A stretch of DNA of 64,000 nt from Bidens hawaiensis (GCA_021521415.1 JAIQDT010009003.1:1-64000), one strand, 5' to 3'. Shown: positions 47,377 to 60,400, counted from the first letter of the stretch. The notes: generated from the letters alone by a model not told the origin. A program made the numbers and translations.

Positions 47377-47949
47377 TGTTTGATCCCGTACTTTAACAAT
47401 AACCAACAGTCAATAGCGATTAACACAGATCTCAGATCAGTCAGTTATAATATTATAGATCGATCTCATAATCAATACCACTTGATTCGGTGTTCTACGT
47501 ATGTGTATATATTATCAATAAGTTTAACGTGAAGCTTGAGAGAGAGAAAATACTTTAAACTTTTCTGAATAATATTAATTCTCTCAAAACTTCGACATTT
47601 TACAAGTGAACAGTGGTTCACTATATATAGAAGGCCACCTGGTTCGCTAACATCCCCTAGCGAACCAGCATCCCCTTCGTTAAATAAGTTAACTTAACAA
47701 ACCTCCCCCTGATTCGTTAACATCCCCTAACGAATCAGGAGGGAATACATTATAATGTCTTAGTTCGCTAACATCCCTAGCGAACTAGACTCAATCTTAA
47801 CGAACTAGTCTTAGTTCGCTAACATACCTAGCGAACTAGACATAACTTTAACGAATTAGATAAATATAAACATTAAATATTACATTTAAATATCAAATAA
47901 ACATTAATGATAAATACAAAGACTCTAGACGCAAAACCGTGCACTAACA
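47377..47949 (-). mobile_element. 3' LTR of element D
   Basis: 573 bp, TGTTTGATCC...CACTAACA. It has four tandem hairpins and a TATA box (47622-47629) flanked downstream on the minus strand by a GTGAAC/GTTCAC hairpin. Confidence 0.95.
47640..47838. repeat. Four 10-bp-stem hairpins with constant ACATCCC loop
   Basis: 47640-47667 (TGGTTCGCTA arm), 47710-47737 (TGATTCGTTA), 47761-47787 and 47812-47838 (TAGTTCGCTA). All four are perfectly paired in this LTR although the arms differ, and the loop is ACATCCCC, ACATCCCC, ACATCCC and ACATACC. The other LTR has them at 62093-62120, 62163-62190, 62213-62239 and 62264-62290, two with a mismatch. Confidence 0.95.
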
Positions 47950-47963
47950 GACACCCCCTCGTC
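47950..47963 (-). other. Polypurine tract of element D
   Basis: Minus strand GACGAGGGGGTGTC, abutting the 3' LTR. Confidence 0.85.
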
Positions 47964-47983
47964 TTGAGCTCTTTGTCTTTAAC

Positions 47984-50944
47984 TTATTTGAAACGCTTTG
48001 TCTGCCAATCTCTGCAACTATGAATCCCATGTTCATGGCATACACGAACAACTCGTTGGAATTGCATAGCCAGGTCGTAATCTTCTTGGCGTTCAAAGAA
48101 AATCTGCTTCCTGTATAGCACGTCGTTGTCTGTCTCTGATAAATTAACCAACCACATCGGGTCGATTATCTTGATGAGCTCAGTCTGTAGTCCTCGACCA
48201 CGAACAATAACGGCCTCGCCAGTACGATTGTTATAGTACCAACGGTTGAAAGACAGATGAATATCTTGAGGCATTGTCTTCACAGGAACTCTTTTCATTG
48301 TCTTTGGTGGCTTCACTTTCAAGACAAGTTTCTTCCATCCGGTCCTTGGATCAATCTCATCAGTACGTTTACGACTTGGGACCTGGGGCTTGAAGAATTT
48401 GAAGCCATGATTGACCTCGAATAGTAAGTGTTGATGAAACCACTCAGCAGTTCGGTGACCCCCACGATTGATAAATGGACGTCTCGCGAGGGTGCGTACA
48501 TCCCAACGCGGTAGTGTTAAAACATCCATTATCCTCTCGTAATACTGGACACCCTTTTCCCATTTCACAATACATACCTTAAGGTCTGAATCATAGAGCC
48601 AGGAGACAATATCACCATGTACCTTAGAAACAGTCTTGAAAGTAGTCATCTGATTTGCCTCAATCCAAGCAGCAGCGGTATCCTTTCTTTCTTTATCTAC
48701 ATACCGATAAGCACTGATGATCTTACCCACTTTCTGGCGTTTGAACCATCTTTCAATGTCATCATCAGTCACTTCTTTGAGTGAAGGAACAGTTCGCTGC
48801 ACAATCTTCTCCAAATCATCCTCAGTCTCTTTAATTACGTCTTCATGAAATACCGGAGCACCTTGATCAACATTTGCGTGTTGATACAAGTCCGGGTACT
48901 CTTCAGCTGTCACATCCTCCATCTCAATCTCCTCGTTCTCATAAATAAAATCCGTATCCATAAATAACGGATCAACTTCCATTTCATCCTCATTGATCAC
49001 TTCGACATCGGGCTCAGTCTCTAATGCAGTCAGCTGATCGTCATTTAGCCCAAGTAGAATCGAGATCTGCTCCCTTGTCAAAGATCTAATCACAAACTCA
49101 CCGATCTGTATCTCATCTCTGTTCACCACACTTCTAACCATCCCCAATTCATCAATAAATATCACCGTGTTAGCCTCAATCATTTCTATTGGCTTGGCAT
49201 CTGTTGAATCTTGAAATGAAATTATCTTCTTGTTCGAATCATCAGCGCCACTAACACCAGCACCAGAGGATGAACCATGCGATTGTTTAGGCTCACCTCC
49301 TGCATCAGACTCGTCAGGGTCATCATCGTCATTTTTGAGTTTCTTGAGGGCATCATCTTTACAAGTCAATTGTAAAATCAACTCATCTTGTTCCTTGAAT
49401 TTCACCCCCTAAGACTCAACAATCGTACGTAACGCCTTGGTCTCCTTTTGACAGAAAGAAATATAACTCATCATCTTTTGTTGATTCTCCATTAGTCGTT
49501 CTTGAGTTTGTCAGTCAGCTGCCATTTGATTTTCATATAAATGTAGCAGATTAAGCAGCATTTCCGTTTGTCGACCTGGTGGCAAGTTGTATACAGATGG
49601 ATGAACAGGTTGAACAGGTCCTTGAGGCCGAGTGATTCTCATGAATGAGACATCACTAGGCGGAGGTGGAGGAAGAGTAGTTGTTGGCAGAGGAGGAGGT
49701 CTCATTGATATGGTGGAAGATACTGTATACAACACAGCAGGAGGTCTCGGTATCTCGGTCAACGCCATTTGAGGAATTAAACCGAGCCTCTCATGTGACA
49801 CCATCGTCGTGGTCAAGGTAAGCATCGGAGTGCTAGTAGTCAGCGGCACCGCCGAGCTTTGAGTAGTTGATTGACGAGGCGGTGGTGTTCCAATAATTAC
49901 ACCAGCCCCAGCAGACACACGGGGCTTCTTTGGTGGCTCACCAGTAGCTACAGCTTTACCCTTTCGTTTTCTTTCTTGCTGAGCTTTCATGGTGGCAGCT
50001 AGAGCAGCATCGACTGCATCTTGTTGTTCTTTCAGAGCTCGCTCACCCGCTCCATCATCACCATCACCATTGTTACTATCATCATCTCCACCATCATTGT
50101 TCCCACCTTCTCCCCCTTCACGCTCGGAATCCGAATCATCATGGATCCAGCGCTCATTAGGAGGACATACATAATCCGGATTGATTATATGACCAATCAT
50201 CCGTTTGTCCTGTGGCTTATCCTTTCGATAAACCAACATCCGATGCACCGTTTCAGCTTTCATATGTTCCATATCAAGAACATCGTTCACCAATGATCGA
50301 TCAATCACCAAATTCGGTATCAAATCCTGAATGATTAGTTGTAGAAAGCGAGGATACATTAAGAACTTCTTTGATGGTAGAGTTTGCTGAACTTGCTCTT
50401 TCAGATGATCAAAGATGAGTTCTGAATAGTTGAAGGGCTTGTTCAGGATTAGTGCAAAAAAAGCTGATTGCAAACTTAATCTGCATTTATCAAAACCTCC
50501 GCGACGTCCACTCATACAGTGAAGCAAGACATGCAGTAAATACTTGTAAGGTGGACACAAACTATTCTTGTTCAACATAGACCGACGAATATCACCCCCA
50601 TAATTTAATCGTGTGAATAAACCCCTTACCAACGTCCTGTCAAATTCACTCGGGTAATCATCAATATCGTCAAATTGAAGTACTCGACGAATGACCTCAA
50701 CATCAATCGTAATAGGGATCTGATTAATTGTAGCTTGAACCCAATTATTTTCTTCAACATATACCGCCGTGTTCCAAAACTGCCTGATTATACTAAGATA
50801 CACCTTAGGTTTAGCAGTGATTGCATAATGTATCTTCGAACGGCGTAAGAAAGTCAACATAGCTCCGAACGTTCTCAAATCAGTTACGTCGTGATCAACA
50901 TAAGCACAGATGTTGTGCTTCTTATCAGACGGTAATAAAATCAT
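47984..50944 (-). pseudogene. SIRE-type extra ORF of element D, two nonsense codons
   Basis: 49511-50944 and 47984-49405 are in one frame, separated by a TGA (49508-49510) and a TAG (about 49406-49408), both explicable as C-to-T changes. The N-terminal domain (HYAITAKPKVYLSIIRQFWN, LLHVLLHCMSGRRGGFD, FLMYPRFLQLII) belongs to a family seen in Asteraceae SIRE elements and often mislabelled 'synaptobrevin/longin-like'. The middle is Asp/Gly- and Pro-rich with a basic KRKGK...PPKKPR patch. A coiled-coil and acidic stretch follow, and the C-terminal domain is WLYDSDLKVCIVKWEKGVQYYERIMD and on. A Gln-rich extension without ATG precedes 50944. No membrane segment is obvious, so 'env-like' is not supported. 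Function unknown. Confidence 0.7.
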
Positions 50945-51019
50945 GTCAGCTTGTTGATCTTGTTGTTGTGGTTGTTCATGACGAGGTTGTTCCTGTTGTG
51001 GTTGATTTTGTTGTTCTTG

Positions 51020-52033
51020 ATCAGCTATGTTTAACTATATAAATAAAAACCGAATATGAGAATAGATATCACTATATATAATCAAAAGATATGTGTAATT
51101 AAACTAGTTACGCGCATTAGACGATTTAAATCCTTTAATTAAATTAAATGAATATTAAAATTAGTTAAACAATTTTTATTTTTTATTTATTTTTTTTAAT
51201 GTCATTCGTTAAGAATCACACTGATTCGTTATACAAAGATAACGAATCAGGTGAATCGCTATCAAGTAAATATCTTAACGAACATATCTTAGCGAATCAC
51301 TATTTAATGTTAACGAACTAAACTCTAGTTCGTTATCTTTTAAGCGAAACAAACTCTTATTCGTGTAATATCTTATTCGCTAAGCTAGTTCGTGTAAAAT
51401 CTTAACGAATTGGACACGAAACAGTTCCAATTCGCTAAGACTAACGAATGGTCATAATTAAGACTTATTCTTTGACTTCACAAAGTCAAGGTCAAAATTT
51501 ACAAGAACAATAATAGTCAACATCTTAAACCCAGATTCAATTAGGCCATAACCATCGTCGAATCATCACACTAATCAGCTCATTGAGCTCGGAATCACAC
51601 TGGTAAGCATAGGTGGATGAGATTGAGACTCAATACCTATATGCACTGAGGGTAAAACGAACCAACAGTACACAACAATAACACAAACAATAATTAATCC
51701 GGCAAAACAACAATCAAACGTGATTGAAGTCCACCAAGGGTATCGGAATGTGAATCCGATCATAATGACATTAAAATCATCCAGTTATGAGCATAAATTA
51801 TACATCAATGGTTTTCAAAAGTTCAAAACCCATTAACCTCAAAAATTACATAATTCAACAGTTAATTCATTGTCATTTTTGACGAAAATGATATCGCCAA
51901 GAACATTTATACCTTAGAAACTCAAATTGATCTTTGAAATGTTCAAACTTAAAGATCGAAAATATCAGAGAGAATTTGAATAGTTTCTTAAAGACGAATA
52001 GTGGAATACTATTCGTTTTCTTGTCTTATATAG
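51020..52033 (-). promoter_or_regulatory. Candidate internal promoter and leader of the extra ORF (element D)
   Basis: On the minus strand a TATA box CTATATAAG (52025-52033) is followed 10 nt on by a hairpin (arms 51995-52002 and 52008-52015). The LTR has the same layout: TATA followed by a GTGAAC/GTTCAC hairpin. Motif hairpins lie upstream at 52060-52330. A donor-like AAG|GTATAA (51911-51915) and acceptors ending at 51037 or 51027 could remove an 875-885 nt leader intron before the extra ORF. Inference from layout only. Confidence 0.45.
51190..51455. repeat. TAACGAATC motif cluster next to the extra ORF
   Basis: More than ten copies of TAACGAATC/TTCGTTA in both orientations, including a perfect TGATTCGTTA...TAACGAATCA hairpin at about 51222-51249. 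Confidence 0.85.
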
Positions 52034-52059
52034 CAGTGCACGAAACCCTAGGCACAACT

Positions 52060-52335
52060 TGTACAAATCAGACGATTCGTTTAACTTAAAATTAGCGAAT
52101 TAGCCCATTCGCTAACTCAATTCGTTACCTTATGTTAGCGAATCACAATGTGATTCGTTAAATTAAAGATAGCGAATCAAGACATGATTCGTGTCATGAT
52201 TCGTTAAATATGCATAACGAAGGGATGATTCGTTACAGAGCGCGAAAGCGAATTAGGTTAGCGAACCAGAAGCTGGTTCGCTAAAGAATCACCTAGTTCG
52301 TTATCCATAAATAACGAATGGGAGTTTGGCGAATT
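52060..52335. repeat. TAACGAATC/TAGCGAACC motif and hairpin cluster in the spacer
   Basis: Copies in both orientations. Hairpins include TTAGCGAACCA with TGGTTCGCTAA (about 52258-52285) and TTAGCGAATCAC with GTGATTCGTTAA (about 52136-52163). It lies upstream of the internal TATA. Confidence 0.85.
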
Positions 52336-52339
52336 AAAC

Positions 52340-54046
52340 TCTTTTATTTAATATTAAACTCTTTTATTTAATTTTAAATTAAATTATTAAATGAATAAAT
52401 TAAATTATTAAATGAATAAATTAAGGAATCAAATAATAAAAATTAAATAAATGAATTAAGTAAATTATCGAGAAACCCTTTTATCCCGACAACCAGATAC
52501 ATTAAACTTGTTTCAGATTTCCGAAACTTAACTTAAAAATTTATTTAAGTATGTTGTATAAAGAAGACGAAAATATTTTTGGTATTTTGAGAAAATTTAA
52601 AAGAATTAAAGAATGTATTTACAGAAGAATATCCGAACAATTAAAGATAAACAATCTTTTTGTGTTTTTCAATGATTTTATCAAAAGCAGTACATATTTT
52701 TGTATTTTTGTTGAGTTTAAGCAGAGAATCATATTGACCAAATTGCCCTTCCATCACAGTTTTATATTTCAGCGATATTATGACTGGCGATAAGTCGGTC
52801 ATTGGTATTGTTGTCCACATAAATCTAATAACACACATTCAAGTGATATGATTAAATAGTTCAATTAAAGCACATAATATCAGAAACTATCAGCCTCTAA
52901 TCTCGGTTCAAGCTTAATTTGATTTTTGCCAAATCACCCCAACTTGACTTAAACCATTATATTGTTGATCAAAATTTTGATACCAAATGTAGAAATTTTG
53001 AGCAATGCATCAAGTTTCCTTTACTGTGAGTGAGTATGCACGAGTCCATCTGTCGGCTTACATACATTGTATCCCCTGGGGTCCGTTTCTTAATGGTATT
53101 AAGACGCACGCAAGGGAGGAACAATTGTATGACCAACAGCGGATTTTGATCAAGTCAGTAATTTAAATTGTACGCAGTACAGCGGTGATCAAGTTTAATG
53201 ACTTTGGGTTTGCTCTAGAAAGCGAGTGAAATATTCATGCATATGAATACCCAGATGGTTAAGCCGCATAAAGACTCACAGTGTCCAGAATCTTAACGCT
53301 TGTTATTTGCTTTATTTGTTTTTGGGTGATCAACAAATATAAGGCTTGAGTATGACTGGTTATTACATTTCTGCCATCCTCACCGAGACTTTTGCTAGAG
53401 ACTAACACCCCTTTCAATTTGGCGTTTCTTTATGTTTATATCACATACTTTACTCTACTGGGTTGTTTTAAGACCTACCAATGCACCAATGCAATTAAGC
53501 ACGCAGTCTTTTAAGCTTACTTTTTACTAAATTTGGGGTCAAGATAATCAATGTACTATCATGTTCCCTTTTTTCTTCAAAAACTCAAAATTTTGAGGAG
53601 CATAAAAAATAAAGAAAAGATAAATTTAATCGCCCCAGTTAACTTAAGAGTATAAATAAATGGCTAACCATCAATTCACAAGTGAATCATAGAACCAAGA
53701 CATGCAAGCATGCTTCACAAACTTAAATAACCGACGTAATTTTCAGCGAGAAAATAATCTAAATTTTTTTTTTCGTATTTTTCTATACAAAATATAAATC
53801 ACATTCTTTTTGGTTTTTCAAAATTTTAAAATGTTTTTGATTTTTCTAAATTTCAAAGAAAAAACATTAAAGAACAGATAGGGAAAAAAATTAAAGAACA
53901 GAAATCACAATATTTTTGAATTTTGAAATTTTTTAATGTTTTTGGATTTTATCTATACAAGCGAAACACATTCTTTTTGTATTTTCTAGATTTCTCCTCC
54001 TAAAATTTAAAAACATAAAGCAATTAAAAAAGTAATTAAAAGATAA
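52340..54046 (-). other. Non-coding remainder of the pol-to-extra-ORF spacer (element D)
   Basis: AT-rich with no credible ORF. Three blocks at 52930-52985, 53319-53380 and 53630-53750 match the spacer of element A in the same order. Confidence 0.75.
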
Positions 54047-57000
54047 TTATCCTAATTTTAAGATCTCAGCAAGGGTCTTCAATCCATTTAAACCAAGCAA
54101 AAAAGTAAAACGTGTTTTATCAAACGCTTTGGTAAATAGATCGGCTTTTTGAAAATCTGTGTGCACTTTCTCAAGATCAATTAATTTCTTTTCATAGCAA
54201 TCCCGTATAATATGATATCGAATCTCGATATGTTTCATTTTAGAATGTTGTTCGGGATTCTTGGTGATACTAATAGCAGCAGAATTATCAATTAAGATGA
54301 GAGTAGTAAGAAACTTCAAACCGTAGTCGCGAAGATGTTGTTGTATCCACAGAACCTGGGAACAGCAACTCGAGGCTGCAACATATTCAGCTTCGGCGGT
54401 TGAAGTAGAGACCGTTGTCTGCTTCTTACACTGCCAGGAAACAAGCCGGTTTCCTAAGAATTGACATCCTGCAGTCGTTGATTTGAAGTTGATCTTGCAT
54501 CCTCCATAATCTGAGTCTGAGTAGGCGGTAAAATCGAAAGTATTATCTTTGGGGTACCATAACCCGATGTCAGGATTTCCCCGTAGATATTGCAAAATAC
54601 GCTTGACCGCTGCCAGATGAGTCACTCGGGGACTAGCTTGGTACCTAGCACACACACAAACAGCAAACATTATGTCGGGTTGAGAAGCAGTTAAATACAT
54701 TAGAGAACCAATCATAGCACGATAAAGGGTCGGATCAACGGTATCCTCCAATTCATCCGGTGATAAATTGTGACCCACTGGAAGAGGAGTTGAAGGGATT
54801 TTTCCGGTAGTTATCTTGAATCGGCTCAAGACGTCGTTCACATATTTAGTCTGATGAATGAAGATTCCCTTATCAGACTGATGAACCTGCAGCCCTAAAA
54901 AGAAGTTCATCTCTCCCATCGAGCTCATTTCGAACTTGGTTTGCATGGACTTCTCGAACTCCTTACATAAAGTGTCGTTTGTAGACCCAAATATAATATC
55001 ATCAACATAAATCTAGACTAGAAGAAGATCATCACCAACAGTTTTATGAAATAGAGTGCAGTCAACAGTTCCTCGTTTGAATCCATTATCAGTCAGATGG
55101 TCGGCGAGTGTGCCATACCAAGCTCTCGGGGCTTGATGTAGACCATACAGGGCCTTGTTTAAACGGTAAACTCGGTCTGGATAATCAGGATCTTCAAAAC
55201 CAGGTGGTTGTTGAACAAACACTTCCTCTTGTAGTTCACCATTGAGAAAAGCACTTTTAACATCCATTTGATAGACCTTAATATTCTTGTAAGCAGCATA
55301 AGCCAGGAAGATTCGAATCGACTCTAATCTTGCAACTGGAGCATATACCTCAGTATAATCAATACCCTCTTGCTGATGAAAACCTTGCACCACTAGACGT
55401 GTTTTGTTTCTGACAATCACCCCTCGATTGTCCTTTTTACATTTAAATACCCACTTAGTCGGAATAGCTTTCTTGACTCTAGTAGGCTTGTCTATTAAAT
55501 CCCAAACACCCAATCGTGCAAATTGCTGTAATTCCTCTTGCATAGCTTCTACCCAAGAAGGATCATCAAGTGCCTTACGAGCTGTCGTTGGTTTAACTTG
55601 AGATAGAAAGCAATTGAATTTAGTAATATTCACAATTCCCGAAGAGTGTAAATTAGTGTAAGCACACAATACGTTATTGTCGCTTAACCAAGCAACTTGA
55701 TGACGTGTACGAACGCCCACATCAAGTTCTCCAATGATATTGTCCTGTGGATGATATCCATGAATCCAAAGAGTAGGATTTTCAGGAACAACAACATTAT
55801 CAAATAAATTAGTGTAATGTTCACCCAATTCGGGAGATGAAGCATTATCACTATCAAGATCAATAACTTGAATCTCAGCTTGATCATCATCGGAAGAAGT
55901 AGAAGCACTGTCAATAACAACTGGAGGAACAACCTGGGAGTCTTTAGTTGGAGCATCTGGTTGAACTTCAACTGCATTTGAACTTGAAGAGCTTGGAATG
56001 TTCAAATGTTCTTCAAAGTATGCTCTAACCAGATCTTCATCGATGTGTTCAGCTGAAGGAGTAAAAGAATTAAATAAACTATCGTAGTCAAACATCCAGT
56101 CTGGACCTTTCCCTTGAGGAGGAGTTGTGTACTTTTGACAGTCCACATGGTACCATTCTTCAACACAGCCAGATGTAAAATTAAATACTCTTTTCTTTGA
56201 AGACACATATCCCAAGAAATATCCTTCGATAGCCTTTTCATCAAATTTACCCGATTCCTTCTTCAACATTGTACACAGACACCCAAATGGTTCCAGGTAC
56301 TTTAAATTAGGTTTTCTGTTATTTAATATTTCCTAACTTGTCATCTTGAGTCGTTTTACTGTTAGAACCCGATTAAGTGTATAACAAGCTGTGTTCACTG
56401 CTTCATTCTAAAATTGAATAGGAAGCTTTGAATCAGCAAGCATTGTACGTGCAGCTTCAATCAGAGTTCTATTTTTTCTTTCAGCAACATCGTTTTGTTG
56501 TGGTACATAAGGTGCACTATATTCTCGGTGAATTCCCTTTTGAATACAAAAGAAATCCAAAATAGTGTTTTTGAATTCAGTACCATTATCACTTCGGGTT
56601 CTCCTCACCTTTTGTTTGTACAATGATTCTATCTTAGTAATAAGGTTTTGTACCAAAACAGGTGTTTGATCTTTTGAACTCATAAATAACACCCATGAAT
56701 ATCTTGAATAATCATCTGTCACTACCAGAGAATAACAGTATCCAGATATACTCGCACGATTCACTGGACCAAACAAATCCATATGAAGTCGTTCAAGACG
56801 AGTATTAATGGAATTCAATAACTTAGAAGGATGTGTCTTCTTCTTCTGCTTGCCATTTTTGCATGCAACACAGTGATCAGATAACTTAAAGTTCTTTAAC
56901 GAAACACCCTTAACTAAATTATTTGCCATTAAATAATTCATCTTTCTAACATGAATGTGACCCATTCTTCGATGCCATAGAATCGAGTTTTTCTCAGTTG

Positions 57001-57382
57001 CTTTCGAGACAAAACATGTTTCGATCGATGTTGATATCTTAGAACTCATGTTTAAGACATAAATATCATTTGATCGTGGTGATCGCATGACAACCATGTC
57101 CTCGGGAATAATAAAACCCGGTTTCAAGATAAGACACTCTTTGTCAGTAAATATTGTAGTGTACTTTTTATCTCAAATCTGCGATACACTCAATAAGTTA
57201 TGATCAACCTTGTCACAATAATTTACTTTTTCAAATGTAATATGACCATTTGAAACTTCACCCTCTTGTGTGATCATGCCCCCAGAATTCCCAGCAAACG
57301 CTACATAACCCCCTTGAATATTTCTTGCGTTGGTTAATAGGTCGAGATTTCCGGTGATATGACGAGAACATCCGCTATCCAT
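54047..57382 (-). pseudogene. Pol of element D: protease, integrase, RT, RNase H, interrupted by stops
   Basis: One frame carries all four domains: protease IMDSGCSRHITGN (57173-57382); integrase with WHRRMGH, LHMDLFGPV, RSDNGTEF and AERKNRTL (56408-57127); RT with [10 protein letters not shown] and, just past a stop, IYVDDIIFGST (about 54980-55013); RNase H with AYSDSDYGG, STAEAEYVA and IDNSAAI (54047-54946). In-frame stops fall near 57171 (TGA, where A has a Cys codon), 56406 (TAG in place of a Trp codon), 56335 (TAG) and 55011 (TAG before IYVDD). No frameshift was found within this frame. The QQNDVAERK stretch has Asp where Gly is usual. Confidence 0.85.
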
Positions 57383-57438
57383 GATCCAGTTTTCACCAGA
57401 AATGGTCTTGGATGGACCCTACACATAAACAAAAGTGA

Positions 57439-60400
57439 TTAGTTCAAAAAGGCAGCCCAGGCCTCAGTCTTGGGTACCTTTTGGTTTTCTCTTTGATCAT
57501 TAATTTTAACAGTTTTCAATTGTTGTTCAGCCACTTGTGAATAAGTTACTGGCTTCTTAGACTTTCGTCTTAAGTATGCTTCCTGAACAATGTTTGAATT
57601 CCTGTTTTGACATATAGGTTCAGTTGGAATGAATTTTGGTTTCACTTTACCGTGTGTCTCATTGATATGAAACACCTTCCGAGGATTCACATCAGAAAAT
57701 AAAATATGAGTATCATCAGCATATGACACAGGTCGTTTCAGAATGTCCTTAACCACTGGAATTGGCTTAGATTTGTCCTTGATAAAAGGATGAAGATTTT
57801 GAAAGTTTTGCTGATTACAATTTCTCACAACATGACCTTGTTGACCGCATAAAAAACACGTTCGCATGTTCACATGATGATGTTTAGAAGAAATTGGAAT
57901 AGATGATTGATTATGACTCACATTTTTAGTCATGTAGTTAGCAAACTCATCAGTCAATTCAGCTTTCTTCTTTAAATAAAAATCTAAATTAGAACTATTT
58001 GAAAAACTTTTTAGTGTATCTGTTCCAGTTGACTTAACAAAGTTAATCTTCTTAGCTTGTTTTAAAAATTGTTTTGCCTTAGTCAATGGATCAGAATGAA
58101 CTGATGTTTTCGCTTGATCATACACACGTTCAATTTCACGAACCTTGGAAGTTTCATTGTAAAACACACTCTCAATTAGCTCAGGCTTAATGATACTAAT
58201 TGGAATATCTTTTTCAGTGAACATTGTGTCCATTCCCTTTAACTTAAAAACTCTAGCAGCAGATGGCTTAGAACTAGAAGGATTAATGAAACGCATTAAA
58301 TCCTCATCAGAAGGATTAACTGACTTCTTTGCCTTCATAGAGTTCACTTTCTTTGAATTTTCCTTTTTCTCTTGAGGTTTGTGTGAACCATACACTGCTT
58401 CCTCAAATTCGTGAGGTTCGCACAAAATATGATTAGAACTAGGAATGTTCTTATTCTTGTATATAATCTCTGGTTCAAACACATCCTCGATAATGACTTC
58501 GTCATTGTGTTCAACAAACACCTTTTTGCTTTGGACATGAAATTTTTGAGGAGCAACTTGAGTTTTAACATTTTTGGATTTAACAGATTCAACATTTTCT
58601 GAAATCACAGGTTCTTTCAAAATTACCTCTTCTTCCTTTTTAGCAAAAGGATTCATTTTATAGTCGTTGTGAAAAGGTGGAGGAATTTCTACAAAACCTA
58701 TACCCTTTTTAGAGTTCTTTTGTTTTCCAGAAACTTCAATAATTTCATTCAATAAAAATGAAGAATTTCAAAATTTACCCAATTTGTTCTTCAACTCAAG
58801 AACCTCATTCTCAAGCTCAGTTATCTTAGAACGATGTTTCAAGATTTCCTGAAACTTTTGGTTATTAATGGTCATTTTCACAGATGACTCGGCTTTGAGA
58901 TCGTGATTACTTGTCGACAATGCTTCAATCTTTTCTCGAGATTTCATTTGAGACTCAAGAGATTGTCGATAAGTGTCCTTAAGAGAAGCAATTTCTCTTA
59001 TAAGATTATCATTTTGATTTTTCAAAGCTTCTAACTTAGAGTTGTTAGATTCACAGTCAAAACATGATGCTTTACCAAATGAAGTAGAAGAAATAGAATT
59101 ACTAACCTCATTGATCTTTGCCATGCAAGCAAACATTGATTCAGAAGTCTTGTCGAAAGAGTCGTCAGAATCAGATCCAGAATCATTATCTGAAGACATC
59201 ACACTACCAGTAGCATCTTGACAATCTTCATGTAACCCAAACATAGCTAAATTTGCTTGAACATCATTGCATAGTAGCCGTTGTGACCAATCAGTTCCGT
59301 CTGCTAACATTGCTTGTGTTGTAGAAGAAGATAGTTTCTTTTCAGCATCACTTCCTCGTGGTGAAGAAGCATTTTGACTTTGACCACGAGGTCCAGTGTA
59401 TTCTTTTCTTGGTTTGTCACATTCCTTTGCGAAATGCCCGAATTCTTGACAATTATAACACTTCACCTTTAATTTGTCAAAACCCAACTTCTTGTTTAAC
59501 GCTGGAAGATCTTTTCCAGTTCTCTGCATGAATCTTTTAACTTTACGAACGATCATGGCCATATTCCATTTCAAATCCATGATCTCTAGATCATCCGGAT
59601 CTATCTGATCATAATCCTCATCAGTTAACTCACTTGTGGCAATTTTACTACTCACCAAGTTTTCATATGAAGACATAAATGCCGTCAGAAAAGCAAAGTT
59701 TTGCTCAGCTTCCTTCATATTCACACTAGGTGGTGTAGCAAATGGATTGGTACTAGTAGAACTTCCAGAACCACCTGAATTACCAGCAGAATAGAAACAA
59801 ACTTTTGGATCATTACATATAGTAGATTCTTTTTCACTTGCGGCATGAGTAAGAAAAGCAGTGATTGGTGAGATTGTTGAACTGAGAGGCATACTTCCAC
59901 CATAGAAAGCTGGATCTTGATTTTCTTTAGAAGATTTTTGACACTTAAGATCATATTCTCTAGCTTCGATCTTTTGTAGAAATTCAAGTGCTGTCAAATC
60001 TTCATTCAGAAAATAATCATTCTCTTACAAAACCATGAGAAATGTTGAGTAGGAACTTGGAAGCACACTCTTAATAGTGTCAATTTTATCTCTTTCAGAA
60101 ATTTCCATTTTCATCTTGTCCATTTCAGCAATTAAATGACTAAATCTTGTAGTCATCTCTTCAACTGTTTCTCCTTTCAATAAATTAAAGTTTCGAAATT
60201 GAAACTTGAGCATCACTTTCTTACTCTCAGCTGTGTTTCCCATGCTTCTCATACGCAGATGTTGAAACAAAGATGCACATCTCTTGATACTTCCAACTTG
60301 ATGAAAGATATTCTCTGGTAAAGCCATAGTCAAAGTAGAATATGCTTTTATCTCGATTTCTAAAGCTTTCTTCTCTTCTTGAGAGTATTGAGAGACAGCT

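Noticed and set aside
47984..50944. Envelope gene or cellular synaptobrevin/longin gene
   Set aside because: No signal peptide, membrane anchor or SNARE motif is visible, and the ORF lies inside a complete LTR element.
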